DNA from: CALXOD01 sp964402715
GTDB lineage: Bacteria > Verrucomicrobiota > Lentisphaeria > Victivallales > Victivallaceae
NCBI GenBank assembly: GCA_964402715.1
Contig: CAYODJ010000005.1
Location: 1 to 64,000, forward strand
Length of the DNA: 64,000 bases
Reading direction: 5' to 3'
Part shown: positions 8,759-16,579 of the stretch, one piece after another
How positions within the stretch are numbered: position 1 is the first letter of the stretch
Layout of the letters: the number at the start of each line of letters is the position of its first letter
Program-made: the position numbers and the translations under genes
Notes under the pieces: model-generated
What the model saw: the letters and a program-made list of their open reading frames with translations, nothing else
Databases searched by the model: none
Told to the model about the DNA's origin: nothing

Positions 8759-8938
8759 ATGGCGGTACCGAAGAGAAAACAGTCAAGAATGAAGAAGCGC
8801 CAGCGCAAGGCGGCCAACCGTTATGATGGAGTTCAGGCTTCTTTCTGCCCCAAGTGCGCCGCGCCGGTGGCGCCGCACAGGGTTTGTCCGTCCTGCGGCA
8901 AATACGACGGCAAACAGGTGATCACCGTCGCCGACTAG
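8759..8938 (+). CDS. rpmF: 50S ribosomal protein L32
   Basis: 59-aa large-subunit protein. It starts MAVPKRKQSRMKKRQRKA, the canonical L32 N-terminus, and has a zinc ribbon of two cysteine pairs, CPKC and CPSC. ATG 8759 is chosen because AAGGAG (8743-8748) sits 10 nt upstream; an in-frame ATG at 8750 would be only 1 nt from it. The order rpmF-plsX-fabH is the conserved arrangement that links ribosome and membrane lipid synthesis. Confidence 0.97.
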   Translation: MAVPKRKQSRMKKRQRKAANRYDGVQASFCPKCAAPVAPHRVCPSCGKYDGKQVITVAD

Positions 8939-8969
8939 CACCGGCGGTACGGGTTTCTGCGGAACGATC

Positions 8970-10085
8970 ATGAAAATCGCCGTCGACGCCATGGGCGGAG
9001 ATTATGCTCCCGGGGCAGTTGTCGAGGGGGTGGTTGCCGCGCTTCGCGATTTTACGGATTATGAAATCGTATTGGTGGGACATAGCGCGAAGCTGCGCTT
9101 CTATCTGCAGAAATATGGTTTGACCGGCCATCCGCGTCTCGACGTCGTTCACGCTGAGAACGTCGTGGAGATGCGGGAGCTTTCGTCGGCGTCGGTGCGG
9201 GGGAAAAAGCACAGTTCGATAACGGAATGCGCACGGCTGTTGAGGAACAGGCAGGTCGACGCAATGGTCAGCGCCGGACATACCGGCGCCGCCGTGGCTG
9301 CCACCAAGGTGCTGTTGCGGACTCTGCCGGGCGTGGATCGTCCGGCGCTGGCCGCAAGCATGCCGACGCAGCGCGGGCGTTTCATTCTCGTGGACGCGGG
9401 GGCTAACACGGACTGCAGCGAAGTCAATCTGATGCAGTTCGCCGCGATGGGCGAGGTGTATGCCCGTTATCTGTTCAAGATCGACAACCCGCGCATCGGC
9501 CTGATCAGCGTCGGAGGCGAGGACGTCAAAGGCAATGAGCTCACTAAAAACACGTTCCCGCTGATGGACGACCGTCTGCCGAACTTTGTCGGCAATGTGG
9601 AGGCCGACGCCATCTTCGAACGGGCGGCCGACGTGCTGGTCTGCGACGGTTTCACGGGAAATGTTTTCCTGAAGGGGTGCGAGGGGCTGGCCCGCGCGAC
9701 CATGTTCTGGATGAAGAGCGTTTTCACGAAGAATGCGTGGCGCATGTTCAACGCGTCGCTGGTGAAAAACGCTTTCCGCGAGTTGAAGGCGTTCGGCGAT
9801 GCGGAGAGCATCGGCGGTGCGCCTTTGCTCGGCATCAACGGCATATGCATCATCGGACACGGCGCATCCAGTCCGCGAGCCGTGCGCAACGCGATCCGGG
9901 TGGCCGGAGAATGTGTGGAATTCGGCTTGAACGAGCAGATAGTGTCCCGCATCAATGAGACCGGCAGCACCACCGGAGAACTGGAGACGCTGTTCAAGTC
10001 CGGCGGCGCGGCAAGGAGGACGCATGGGTATCAGGATCAAGGGAACCGGTTCATATCTTCCGGAAAAAATTCTGACCAACTTTGA
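8970..10085 (+). CDS. plsX: Phosphate acyltransferase PlsX
   Basis: Converts acyl-ACP to acyl-phosphate at the membrane, the first step of the PlsX/PlsY route to phosphatidic acid. The N-terminus MKIAVDAMGGDYAPGAVVEG is diagnostic. SAGHTGAAVAA, DAGANTDCS and CDGFTGNVFLK also match the family. At 371 aa it is slightly longer than the usual 330-350. The extra C-terminus (from about residue 350) is the part that reads through the fabH ribosome binding site and overlaps fabH by 62 nt in another frame. That tail looks low-constraint. The start ATG 8970 lies 31 nt after rpmF. Confidence 0.96.
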   Translation: MKIAVDAMGGDYAPGAVVEGVVAALRDFTDYEIVLVGHSAKLRFYLQKYGLTGHPRLDVVHAENVVEMRELSSASVRGKKHSSITECARLLRNRQVDAMVSAGHTGAAVAATKVLLRTLPGVDRPALAASMPTQRGRFILVDAGANTDCSEVNLMQFAAMGEVYARYLFKIDNPRIGLISVGGEDVKGNELTKNTFPLMDDRLPNFVGNVEADAIFERAADVLVCDGFTGNVFLKGCEGLARATMFWMKSVFTKNAWRMFNASLVKNAFRELKAFGDAESIGGAPLLGINGICIIGHGASSPRAVRNAIRVAGECVEFGLNEQIVSRINETGSTTGELETLFKSGGAARRTHGYQDQGNRFISSGKNSDQL

Positions 10086-11013
10086 CTTGGAGGCGATGGT
10101 CGACACAAGCGACGAGTGGATCCGCACTCGGACCGGCATTTGCGAGCGGCACTTGGCCGCTCCCGATCAGGCGACTTCGGATTTGGCGGTGATCGCGTCC
10201 GAACGGGCCTTGGGGATGGCCGGCGTCGGTGGCGGCGAGCTTGACGCGATAGTTGTGGCGACGATCACTCCGGATCATGTCTTCCCCAGCACCGGATGCA
10301 TGCTGCAGCGGCGGCTCGGCGCCGGCGGGGCTCTCTGTTTCGATCTGGTGGCGGCCTGTTCGGGCCTGCTCTACTCTCTTGAAACTGCGTACTCCCTGAT
10401 GAAAGTCAATCCCGGCAAATACCGGAAAGTTCTGGTGGCGGGCGCCGAGAAGCTGTCCTCCATCGTCAACTGGGAGGATCGCAGCACGTGCGTGCTTTTC
10501 GGCGACGGCGCCGGAGCCGTGGTGCTGGTCAATGACGGTTCCGATTCTCCGGACTTCATGGTCGCCTCGGATCTGCATGCGGACGGCAACTATGCCGACA
10601 TACTCATCATGCCCGCCGGCGGCAGCCGGCATCCGGCTTCGGAGGAGACTGTCAGGTCGCACGAGCACACGATCCATATGGAGGGAAAGGATGTTTTCAA
10701 ACTGGCTGTCAACGGCATGGTCGGCGCCTGCCGCAAGGTGCTGAGCACGGCGCAGGTGGACGCTTCGGGGATCCGCTGGGTTATTCCTCATCAGGCAAAT
10801 TCGCGGATCATCAGCGCCATTTCCCAGCGTCTGGAGGTTCCTGCGGAACGGGTGTACCGCAACATTGAACGCTGCGGCAACACGTCGGCCGCATCCATCG
10901 GTATTTGTCTGGACGAAATCACCAGAGGCGGAGAGGTGCGCGACAACGACTTCCTGCTTCTGACGGCGTTCGGCGGCGGTCTTACGTGGGGAGCCATGCT
11001 GGTGCGGCGGTGA
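10024..11013 (+). CDS. fabH: 3-oxoacyl-ACP synthase III (KAS III)
   Basis: Condenses acetyl-CoA with malonyl-ACP to start fatty-acid synthesis. The 329-aa protein has the catalytic triad in place: Cys112 in AACSGLLYSL, His about 256 in IPHQANSRII and Asn about 286 in GNTSAAS. ATG 10024 is selected because AAGGAGG ends 4 nt upstream and the product then begins with the family N-terminus MGIRIKGTGSYLP. The frame is open upstream to 9955 but that part lies inside plsX. Translation is probably coupled to plsX. Confidence 0.97.
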   Translation: MGIRIKGTGSYLPEKILTNFDLEAMVDTSDEWIRTRTGICERHLAAPDQATSDLAVIASERALGMAGVGGGELDAIVVATITPDHVFPSTGCMLQRRLGAGGALCFDLVAACSGLLYSLETAYSLMKVNPGKYRKVLVAGAEKLSSIVNWEDRSTCVLFGDGAGAVVLVNDGSDSPDFMVASDLHADGNYADILIMPAGGSRHPASEETVRSHEHTIHMEGKDVFKLAVNGMVGACRKVLSTAQVDASGIRWVIPHQANSRIISAISQRLEVPAERVYRNIERCGNTSAASIGICLDEITRGGEVRDNDFLLLTAFGGGLTWGAMLVRR

Positions 11014-11111
11014 TTCGTCCTCCGGATGGAAGCCAGACGCGGGCGGCCAATGACATTCAGCATCGTGGAGCCGGGAGAAGACAGGGCGTGTGAAACGGAC
11101 AGGTGGTTGAA

Positions 11112-12002
11112 ATGATGACGCCTTACATTGAAAAGGCCGAGGTGCTTGCGGAGGCGCTTCCCTATATCCAGAAGTTCCGCAACGCTCTCATAGTCGTCAA
11201 ATTCGGCGGCAGCGCCATGGAGGACGAACGTCTCGTGCGGCTGACCATGCGCGACATCGTGCTTATGGAGTGCATCGGATTCCGCCCCGTGGTGGTGCAC
11301 GGCGGCGGCAAGGCGATCTCCGCCGAGCTGAAGCGTCGGCAGATTGAGGTGAGGTTTGTCAACGGTCTGCGCTTCACCGACGAGAAGACCATCCGTGTTG
11401 TCGACGAGGTTTTGCACCGCTCTGTCAATGAGAAGCTTGTGGAGCTTGGAAACGCGTGCGGAGGCAAACTGTCCGGCGTCTCCGGCAAGACGGTGCTCAA
11501 GGCAAGGCGCACATGGGCGCGCGACCCGGTCACCGGAGAGAGGCACGACGTCGGTTATGTCGGAGAAATCATAGGAGTCGACACCGCCCCGATTGATGCG
11601 GTTCTGGCGTCCGGACGCACGCCGGTGATAACGCCGCTCGGCGTCGGCGACGACGGTCAGATTTACAACATCAATGCGGACGTGGCCGCCTGCCGGATCG
11701 CGGCGGCTCTGCGGGCGAGGAAACTGGTGTTCCTCAGCGATGTTCCGGGCGTTTTGCGGGATCCCGAGGACGAAAGCACCGTCATACCCACAATCAGCAC
11801 CGAAGACATTCCGAGACTGATTCACGAGCGCGTGCTGACCGGCGGCATGTTGCCGAAGATTGAAAGCTGTGTTGAGGCGCTGCGCGGCGGCATAAACAAA
11901 GTGCATCTGATAGACGGGCGGCTGCGGCATACGCTTCTGCTCGAGATTTTCACGGACAGAGGCGTTGGCACTCAGATTGTGCGACCGGATTCGGTGCTGT
12001 GA
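11112..12002 (+). CDS. argB: Acetylglutamate kinase
   Basis: Phosphorylates N-acetyl-L-glutamate in arginine biosynthesis (amino-acid kinase family). The ATP/phosphate loop VVKFGGSAM, the substrate loop VVHGGGKAIS and the NINADVAACRIAAAL segment are all present. The N-terminal helix (YIEKAEVLAEALPYIQKF) before the kinase fold is the kind seen in arginine-sensitive, hexameric ArgB, so feedback inhibition is plausible (inference). The start is ambiguous among GTG 11103, ATG 11112 and ATG 11115; AGGTGG at 11101-11106 favours an ATG. The stop overlaps an upstream GTG of the aroK frame by 4 nt. No other arg gene is in the window. Confidence 0.95.
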   Translation: MMTPYIEKAEVLAEALPYIQKFRNALIVVKFGGSAMEDERLVRLTMRDIVLMECIGFRPVVVHGGGKAISAELKRRQIEVRFVNGLRFTDEKTIRVVDEVLHRSVNEKLVELGNACGGKLSGVSGKTVLKARRTWARDPVTGERHDVGYVGEIIGVDTAPIDAVLASGRTPVITPLGVGDDGQIYNINADVAACRIAAALRARKLVFLSDVPGVLRDPEDESTVIPTISTEDIPRLIHERVLTGGMLPKIESCVEALRGGINKVHLIDGRLRHTLLLEIFTDRGVGTQIVRPDSVL

Positions 12003-12043
12003 ATCTGCGGTTGGGTGTTTTTTCCGGGACGGCATGTGGAAAA

Positions 12044-12604
12044 ATGAGCGTCAAGCGCAATCTGGTGCTCTGCGGCATGAAGCACTGCGGAAAGACCACT
12101 CACGGCCGTCGTCTCGCCGAAATCCGATCCGCCGCATTCGCGGATACGGACGAACTTCTGGAGCGTGAATATCGCGGGCGTTTCGGCACGGCGGCATCCT
12201 GCCGCGAGATTTATCTTGTCCGCGGCGAAGAATTTTTCCGTAAAATGGAAGCTTCCGTGATTGCCGCTTATGCGTCGTCTCTGGAGGGCAGACAAACACC
12301 GCAGGTGACCGCGCTTGGCGGAGGGGCGCCTGTCAACCGCTTCATGTCCGGCGATGTGCTGCGCCGACTCGGTTTCTGCATCTATTTGGAAATCGATGTG
12401 GACACCGCGTTCCGACGGGTGGAGGCGGGCGGGTTGCCTCCTTACCTGGCGGCGGAGGAAGACCCGCGGCGGCGTTTCGCCGCATTGTACCGTGAGAGGG
12501 CTGTGTTTTACAGAGGATGCGCGGATCTGATTCTTCATATTGACGGCGACGAGCCGGAGGAGACGGTGACGGCGCGTCTGGTGGCGGCGTTGGGGGATCG
12601 ATGA
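12044..12604 (+). CDS. aroK: Shikimate kinase-like P-loop kinase
   Basis: Probably phosphorylates shikimate ATP-dependently, two steps before chorismate; aroC overlaps its end by 4 nt. Walker A is GMKHCGKT, DTDELLE corresponds to the shikimate-binding acidic motif, RGEEFFRKME carries the conserved Arg/Glu, and ALGGGAPVN is the glycine motif. The lid region reads GLPPYL where the family usually has RPLL, so the lid arginine appears replaced. The DPRRRFAALYRERAVFY part is normal. I prefer ATG 12044 (186 aa); an in-frame GTG at 11999 overlaps the argB stop and would add 15 residues. The operon context supports aroK over other small-molecule kinases. Confidence 0.85.
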   Translation: MSVKRNLVLCGMKHCGKTTHGRRLAEIRSAAFADTDELLEREYRGRFGTAASCREIYLVRGEEFFRKMEASVIAAYASSLEGRQTPQVTALGGGAPVNRFMSGDVLRRLGFCIYLEIDVDTAFRRVEAGGLPPYLAAEEDPRRRFAALYRERAVFYRGCADLILHIDGDEPEETVTARLVAALGDR

Positions 12605-13662
12605 ATAATTCATACGGCGAAATTTTCAGGATTACAACTTTCGGAGAGTCCCACGGAGCCGCTGTCGGCGTAGTGATAGACGGCATGGTTCCGGGCGTTT
12701 GTCTGACCGAGTCGATGGTGCAGAGAGAGTTGGATCGGCGGCGCCCGGGGCAGTCGCAGGTGTCCTCCGCCCGGCGGGAAACTGACGAGGTCGAATTTCT
12801 GTCGGGCGTTTTTGAGGGGAAAAGCACCGGCACGCCTCTGGCGATGCTGATCCGCAACCGCGACGTGCGCAGCCGAGACTATGATAACCTGCGGAATGTT
12901 TTCCGCCCGGGTCATGCCGATTTCGGTTATTTTGCGAAGTTCGGCATCCGCGATTACCGCGGGGGAGGTCGCTCATCCGGCAGGGAGACGGCAGGGCGCG
13001 TGGCGGCGGGCGCGGTGGCCAAGGCCGTGCTAAAGCAGCAGTATGGAGTGGACATTTTGGCATATACATTGGCCGCAGGCGGAGTGCGCGCGAAGCGTTT
13101 CCTTGCGGAGGAGATTGAGCGCAATATGATGCGTTGCGCCGATCCGGATGCCGTGCTCCCGATGCTGGAGGCGGTGCGGGAGGCCATGCGGGACGGCGAC
13201 AGCGTCGGCGGACTGGTTGAGTGCCGCATCTCCGGTGTTCCGGCAGGATGGGGAGAGCCGGTGTTTGACAAACTCGACGCCGAGCTGGGCAAGGCTATGC
13301 TGTCTCTCGGAGGAGTCAAGGGCGTCGAGTTCGGCGACGGTTTTGCCGTGGCTGCGCGGCGAGGCAGCGAGAACAACGACGCCGTCATGCCGGGCGGAGG
13401 GACATCCACCAATCATGCCGGGGGTGTCGTCGGCGGCATCTCAAATGGGTCGGAGATTATTTTCCGCATGGCGGTGAAGCCCACGCCGTCGATCGCGAAA
13501 CGCCAGCTGAGCGCGGATGCTGCCGGGAATGCGGTGGAGCTGGAAATACGCGGCCGGCACGATCCCTGTCTGTGTCCGCGTCTGGTGCCGGTGGTGGAGT
13601 CGATGGTGTCTCTGGTCCTGATGGATATGGCGCTGCGTCAGCGTGCGCGCACGGGATTCTGA
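12601..13662 (+). CDS. aroC: Chorismate synthase
   Basis: Eliminates phosphate from EPSP to give chorismate, with reduced FMN as cofactor. The 353-aa protein has the signatures GESHGAAVG (about 16-24), RNRDVRSRDYDN, the GGGRSSGRETAGRVAAGAVAK motif region (about 120-140) and MPGGGTSTNHAGG. All are typical of full-length AroC. The start ATG 12601 overlaps the aroK stop (ATGA), so the two are translationally coupled. The following 282 nt to the opposing prenyl synthase gene contain no supported element. Confidence 0.98.
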   Translation: MNNSYGEIFRITTFGESHGAAVGVVIDGMVPGVCLTESMVQRELDRRRPGQSQVSSARRETDEVEFLSGVFEGKSTGTPLAMLIRNRDVRSRDYDNLRNVFRPGHADFGYFAKFGIRDYRGGGRSSGRETAGRVAAGAVAKAVLKQQYGVDILAYTLAAGGVRAKRFLAEEIERNMMRCADPDAVLPMLEAVREAMRDGDSVGGLVECRISGVPAGWGEPVFDKLDAELGKAMLSLGGVKGVEFGDGFAVAARRGSENNDAVMPGGGTSTNHAGGVVGGISNGSEIIFRMAVKPTPSIAKRQLSADAAGNAVELEIRGRHDPCLCPRLVPVVESMVSLVLMDMALRQRARTGF

Positions 13663-13944
13663 ACGAAACGGGCCGGTACGCGCATGCCGCGTTAACCGTC
13701 CGGATCCGGACAGATGAATGCATGAGCGCGGAACAGTTCTCCTCAGGAAGAGGGGCTTTCCGGTTGTGACGGTGGATGCGCGGGAAAGTCTTTCCATGAT
13801 CACGCCGGAGCACAGTCTGCGGCGGACGGCGTGGGCGGCTTCCTCGTGGAACAGGTTTTCGCCGTTCCGAATGCCGATCCGAGGATTTCCATGCGCCTGT
13901 GCCATGAACAAAGAAAAGAAACGGCGACGTAATTTCGTACACGC

Positions 13945-15015
13945 CTACATCCCGCAATACTCCGCAAACGCCGACAGATAGTCGCGGTATCTGCCGGCCG
14001 GGAAGCGTTGCAGAATTTTCCGTGCGCGGCCGGTCAAACTCCGGCACCGTTCCGTTACGTCGTCCGCCGCGCCGCACTCGCGCATCCATTTCCGGATTCG
14101 TGTCATGGTATCCTGCGGGTAGTCGGACAGGCGCAGGCATGACAGCAATTCCGGACGCAGTTCGGGGGAGATCAGAGCCAGCGTGCGAAGCAGCAGGACG
14201 GTCGGTTTGCATTCCTTCAGATCACTGGCGGCGGATTTACCCAGCTCCGCATCGTCCGCGAAGATTCCCAGATAGTCGTCGCGCAGCTGGAAGGCCACGC
14301 CGCACAATTCCGCAAATTCACCGAGACTCCGCGTTTCATCACGATCCGCCGCAGGATCGTCAAGAGCAATCATTGCGCCGAGTTCGGAGGCCAGGCGGAG
14401 CAGGGAGCCGGTTTTCATACGGTACATTGCCAGCACTTCGTCGATATCCACTTCATGAACTGGAATCATCGAAAGCGTCACATCCATGGCTTCCCCGCTT
14501 ATCAGTTCGCGGCCGCCCAGTTCCTGCATCCGGTTCAGCGCACTCAGAACTATCTCGGAACGCAGTCCCTGCCGCTGCGCCCGCAGCAGCAAGCGGTTGG
14601 CCCAGACCTGCTGCAGATCGCCGCAGAGCATGGCCAGATTCGTCCCCTGCCGCTCGGCTTCGGGGTCGGAAACACGGAAAGGAGCGGCCGTCACGGTGCC
14701 TATCAGCCGGCGATGCTCCGTGGGCACGCCGCGCCGTAGCGGATCCTGATCGATGATGTCGTCGTGCACCAGAGTCCAGTTGTGCCATATCTCCAGCGCC
14801 GCCGCCGGAAGCCACGCCTTGGATATGTCGCCGCCGAGAAGGCCGCAGCTCCATGCCAGCAGCGCCGGCCGCAGACGTTTTCCGCCGCGGGACGGATAGT
14901 CACGCACCGCGCGGCCGAGAAAATCAGGTCGCACGCTTTCAGGGAAATCGTCGGAGGCGATCACGGCATCGACTGCGGACGACACTTCCAGTAGCGGAGC
15001 GCGCAGCCCGTTCAT
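13945..15015 (-). CDS. Polyprenyl (geranylgeranyl/farnesyl-type) diphosphate synthase
   Basis: Trans-isoprenyl diphosphate synthase that adds isopentenyl units to an allylic primer. The first aspartate-rich motif DDIID is at residues 85-89. The second is DDYLG near residue 232, lacking the last Asp of DDxxD, as in several bacterial geranylgeranyl synthases. GGKRLRP at 44-50 binds isopentenyl diphosphate. It has 356 aa. The start overlaps the stop of the phosphofructokinase gene upstream by 4 nt, so both come from one transcript. Product chain length cannot be read reliably; it may make precursors for undecaprenyl carriers, quinones or carotenoids. Confidence 0.9.
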   Translation of the reverse strand: MNGLRAPLLEVSSAVDAVIASDDFPESVRPDFLGRAVRDYPSRGGKRLRPALLAWSCGLLGGDISKAWLPAAALEIWHNWTLVHDDIIDQDPLRRGVPTEHRRLIGTVTAAPFRVSDPEAERQGTNLAMLCGDLQQVWANRLLLRAQRQGLRSEIVLSALNRMQELGGRELISGEAMDVTLSMIPVHEVDIDEVLAMYRMKTGSLLRLASELGAMIALDDPAADRDETRSLGEFAELCGVAFQLRDDYLGIFADDAELGKSAASDLKECKPTVLLLRTLALISPELRPELLSCLRLSDYPQDTMTRIRKWMRECGAADDVTERCRSLTGRARKILQRFPAGRYRDYLSAFAEYCGM

Positions 15016-16298
15016 AACCTTACCGTCGAGCTGACGCAGGTCCAGAGCTGGCTCTTCAGGTCGATCTTCTTGCGCTGTCTGGTCGCCAGCGGAATCGGCA
15101 CGTGAGTGAAAGCGTCATGCCAATGCCCCACGACCATGTCGGTGCGCCCCGACATCGCCGCGTGAACCGCATTTTGAGCAAGCATGGTGCAGAAGACGGC
15201 ATCGGTTCCGCGCGCCGGCACGCTGCGGATGGTATATGACGGATCGAAGTACTTCAGGTTTATCTCCATGTCCTTCTGCTTGAAATAGGCGATGATCCGC
15301 TCCTTGAGCAGAATGCCGATGTCGTCGTGCAGCACGTTTCCGGAGGCGTCCGTTCGCTCGCTGTGGTTGGCAAAAAGTTCCTGACCGGCTCCCTCCGCCA
15401 CAATTATTACCGCGTGGCGGCGCTCCAGCAGACGCTTCTCCAAATTAGGCAGCAGCGCCGTCGGGCCGACTCCGTCCAGAGTGAAAGGCTTTTCCGGAAC
15501 CAGGCAGTAGTTGATATGCGAGTTCGCCAGCGTCGCGTTGGCGGCGATGAAGCCGCTGTCGCGTCCCATGACCTTGATCAGTCCGACGCCGTTAAAAGCG
15601 CCCTCCGCTTCGTTATGAGCGGCGGTGACGAACAGCTCCGTGGCGTAGATGGCGGTCTCAAAGCCGAAAGACTTGTCGATGAATCCGATGTCGTTGTCGA
15701 TGGTCTTGGGAATGCAGACCACGCTGATCGCCAGCCTGCGGCTTCGTATGATGCGCACGATGTCGTGGGCGCAGCGCAGCGTCCCGTCGCCCCCGATGCA
15801 GAACAGCAGGTTGATGTTCATGCGCACCAGTGTGTCCACCATGGTCTCCTCGTCCTGACGTCCGCGCGATGAACTCAGAACCGAACCTCCGCTTTCGTGG
15901 ATGTCGTCGACGTTGTCCTCGTCCAGAATCATCGGTTCGAGCTTGTAATCCGGAATCAGACCGCGGAATCCGTAGCGTATTCCGTACACCATCGGCACCT
16001 TGTACTGCACGCGCAGAGTGCGTGTGAGAAGTTTTATCACATCGTTCAGTCCCGGGCAGAGTCCGCCGGCGGTGAGAATCGCCGCCTTGCTCCATGACGG
16101 ATCGTGAAAGATTCGGCTGCGGGGTCCGGCCTGCTCGAAAGCTGGGATCGTCTCGCCGCGTTCGACATAAGACTGCAGCTCCTTGACGTCGTTCGGATAG
16201 GCGACGGTGGAATCGTCCGCAATGAATCCCGCCGAATGAAGGGGGCTCCTTATTTTCGACTCGCCGAGTATCTCTACTTTGAAATCTTTGTGGTTCAT
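15012..16298 (-). CDS. 6-phosphofructokinase, PPi-PFK-like clade, probably ATP-dependent
   Basis: Phosphorylates fructose 6-phosphate in glycolysis. The 428-aa product starts at ATG 16298, where GGGGA lies about 7 nt upstream; an ATG at 16322 has no good site. Motifs: TAGGLCPGLND (about 77-87), GGDG at 169-172 and PKTIDND at 197-203. In this family GGDG usually marks ATP use and GGDD pyrophosphate use, while PKTIDxD is normally found in the PPi branch. The combination GGDG plus PKTIDND is known from the long ATP-dependent enzymes of that branch (for example trypanosomatid PFK). The phosphoryl donor is therefore an inference. It is coupled (ATGA) to the prenyl synthase gene. Confidence 0.9.
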   Translation of the reverse strand: MNHKDFKVEILGESKIRSPLHSAGFIADDSTVAYPNDVKELQSYVERGETIPAFEQAGPRSRIFHDPSWSKAAILTAGGLCPGLNDVIKLLTRTLRVQYKVPMVYGIRYGFRGLIPDYKLEPMILDEDNVDDIHESGGSVLSSSRGRQDEETMVDTLVRMNINLLFCIGGDGTLRCAHDIVRIIRSRRLAISVVCIPKTIDNDIGFIDKSFGFETAIYATELFVTAAHNEAEGAFNGVGLIKVMGRDSGFIAANATLANSHINYCLVPEKPFTLDGVGPTALLPNLEKRLLERRHAVIIVAEGAGQELFANHSERTDASGNVLHDDIGILLKERIIAYFKQKDMEINLKYFDPSYTIRSVPARGTDAVFCTMLAQNAVHAAMSGRTDMVVGHWHDAFTHVPIPLATRQRKKIDLKSQLWTCVSSTVRL

Positions 16299-16374
16299 TC
16301 TGTATTCCCCGCAGTGATTCATGTTCCGACCAAGGCCGCGGAGCGGAAATCCGCGATCGGCTCAGATCGCGCTT

Positions 16375-16402
16375 ACTGTACTCTTGAAACGACATAATTC
16401 AA
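16375..16402 (-). promoter_or_regulatory. Putative promoter of phosphofructokinase-prenyl synthase operon
   Basis: Minus strand TTGAAT (16402-16397), 16-bp spacer, TACAGT (16380-16375). The predicted start is near 16368, about 70 nt before the chosen ATG. Confidence 0.45.
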
Positions 16403-16579
16403 CTGCGGCTGACCATGAGGTCGGCTGGAATTTCAACGAAAGAGGACTATTTTATGCCCGGTGCTGTTCTTGCGGAACAAAAATTTTCGTGTCGCCGGGG
16501 GCGGCATTCCCCGCTGTTTTCAGGACGCATCCGAATGTTCGTGGGAAGTTCCGGCGCGTGATTCTGGGAAGCTGGCAAT

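Noticed and set aside
16454..16561. 35-codon frame with AGAGGA about 8 nt before its ATG, ahead of the 577-aa membrane protein gene
   Set aside because: Arg-rich and featureless; the ribosome binding site is suggestive but there is no supporting conservation evidence.
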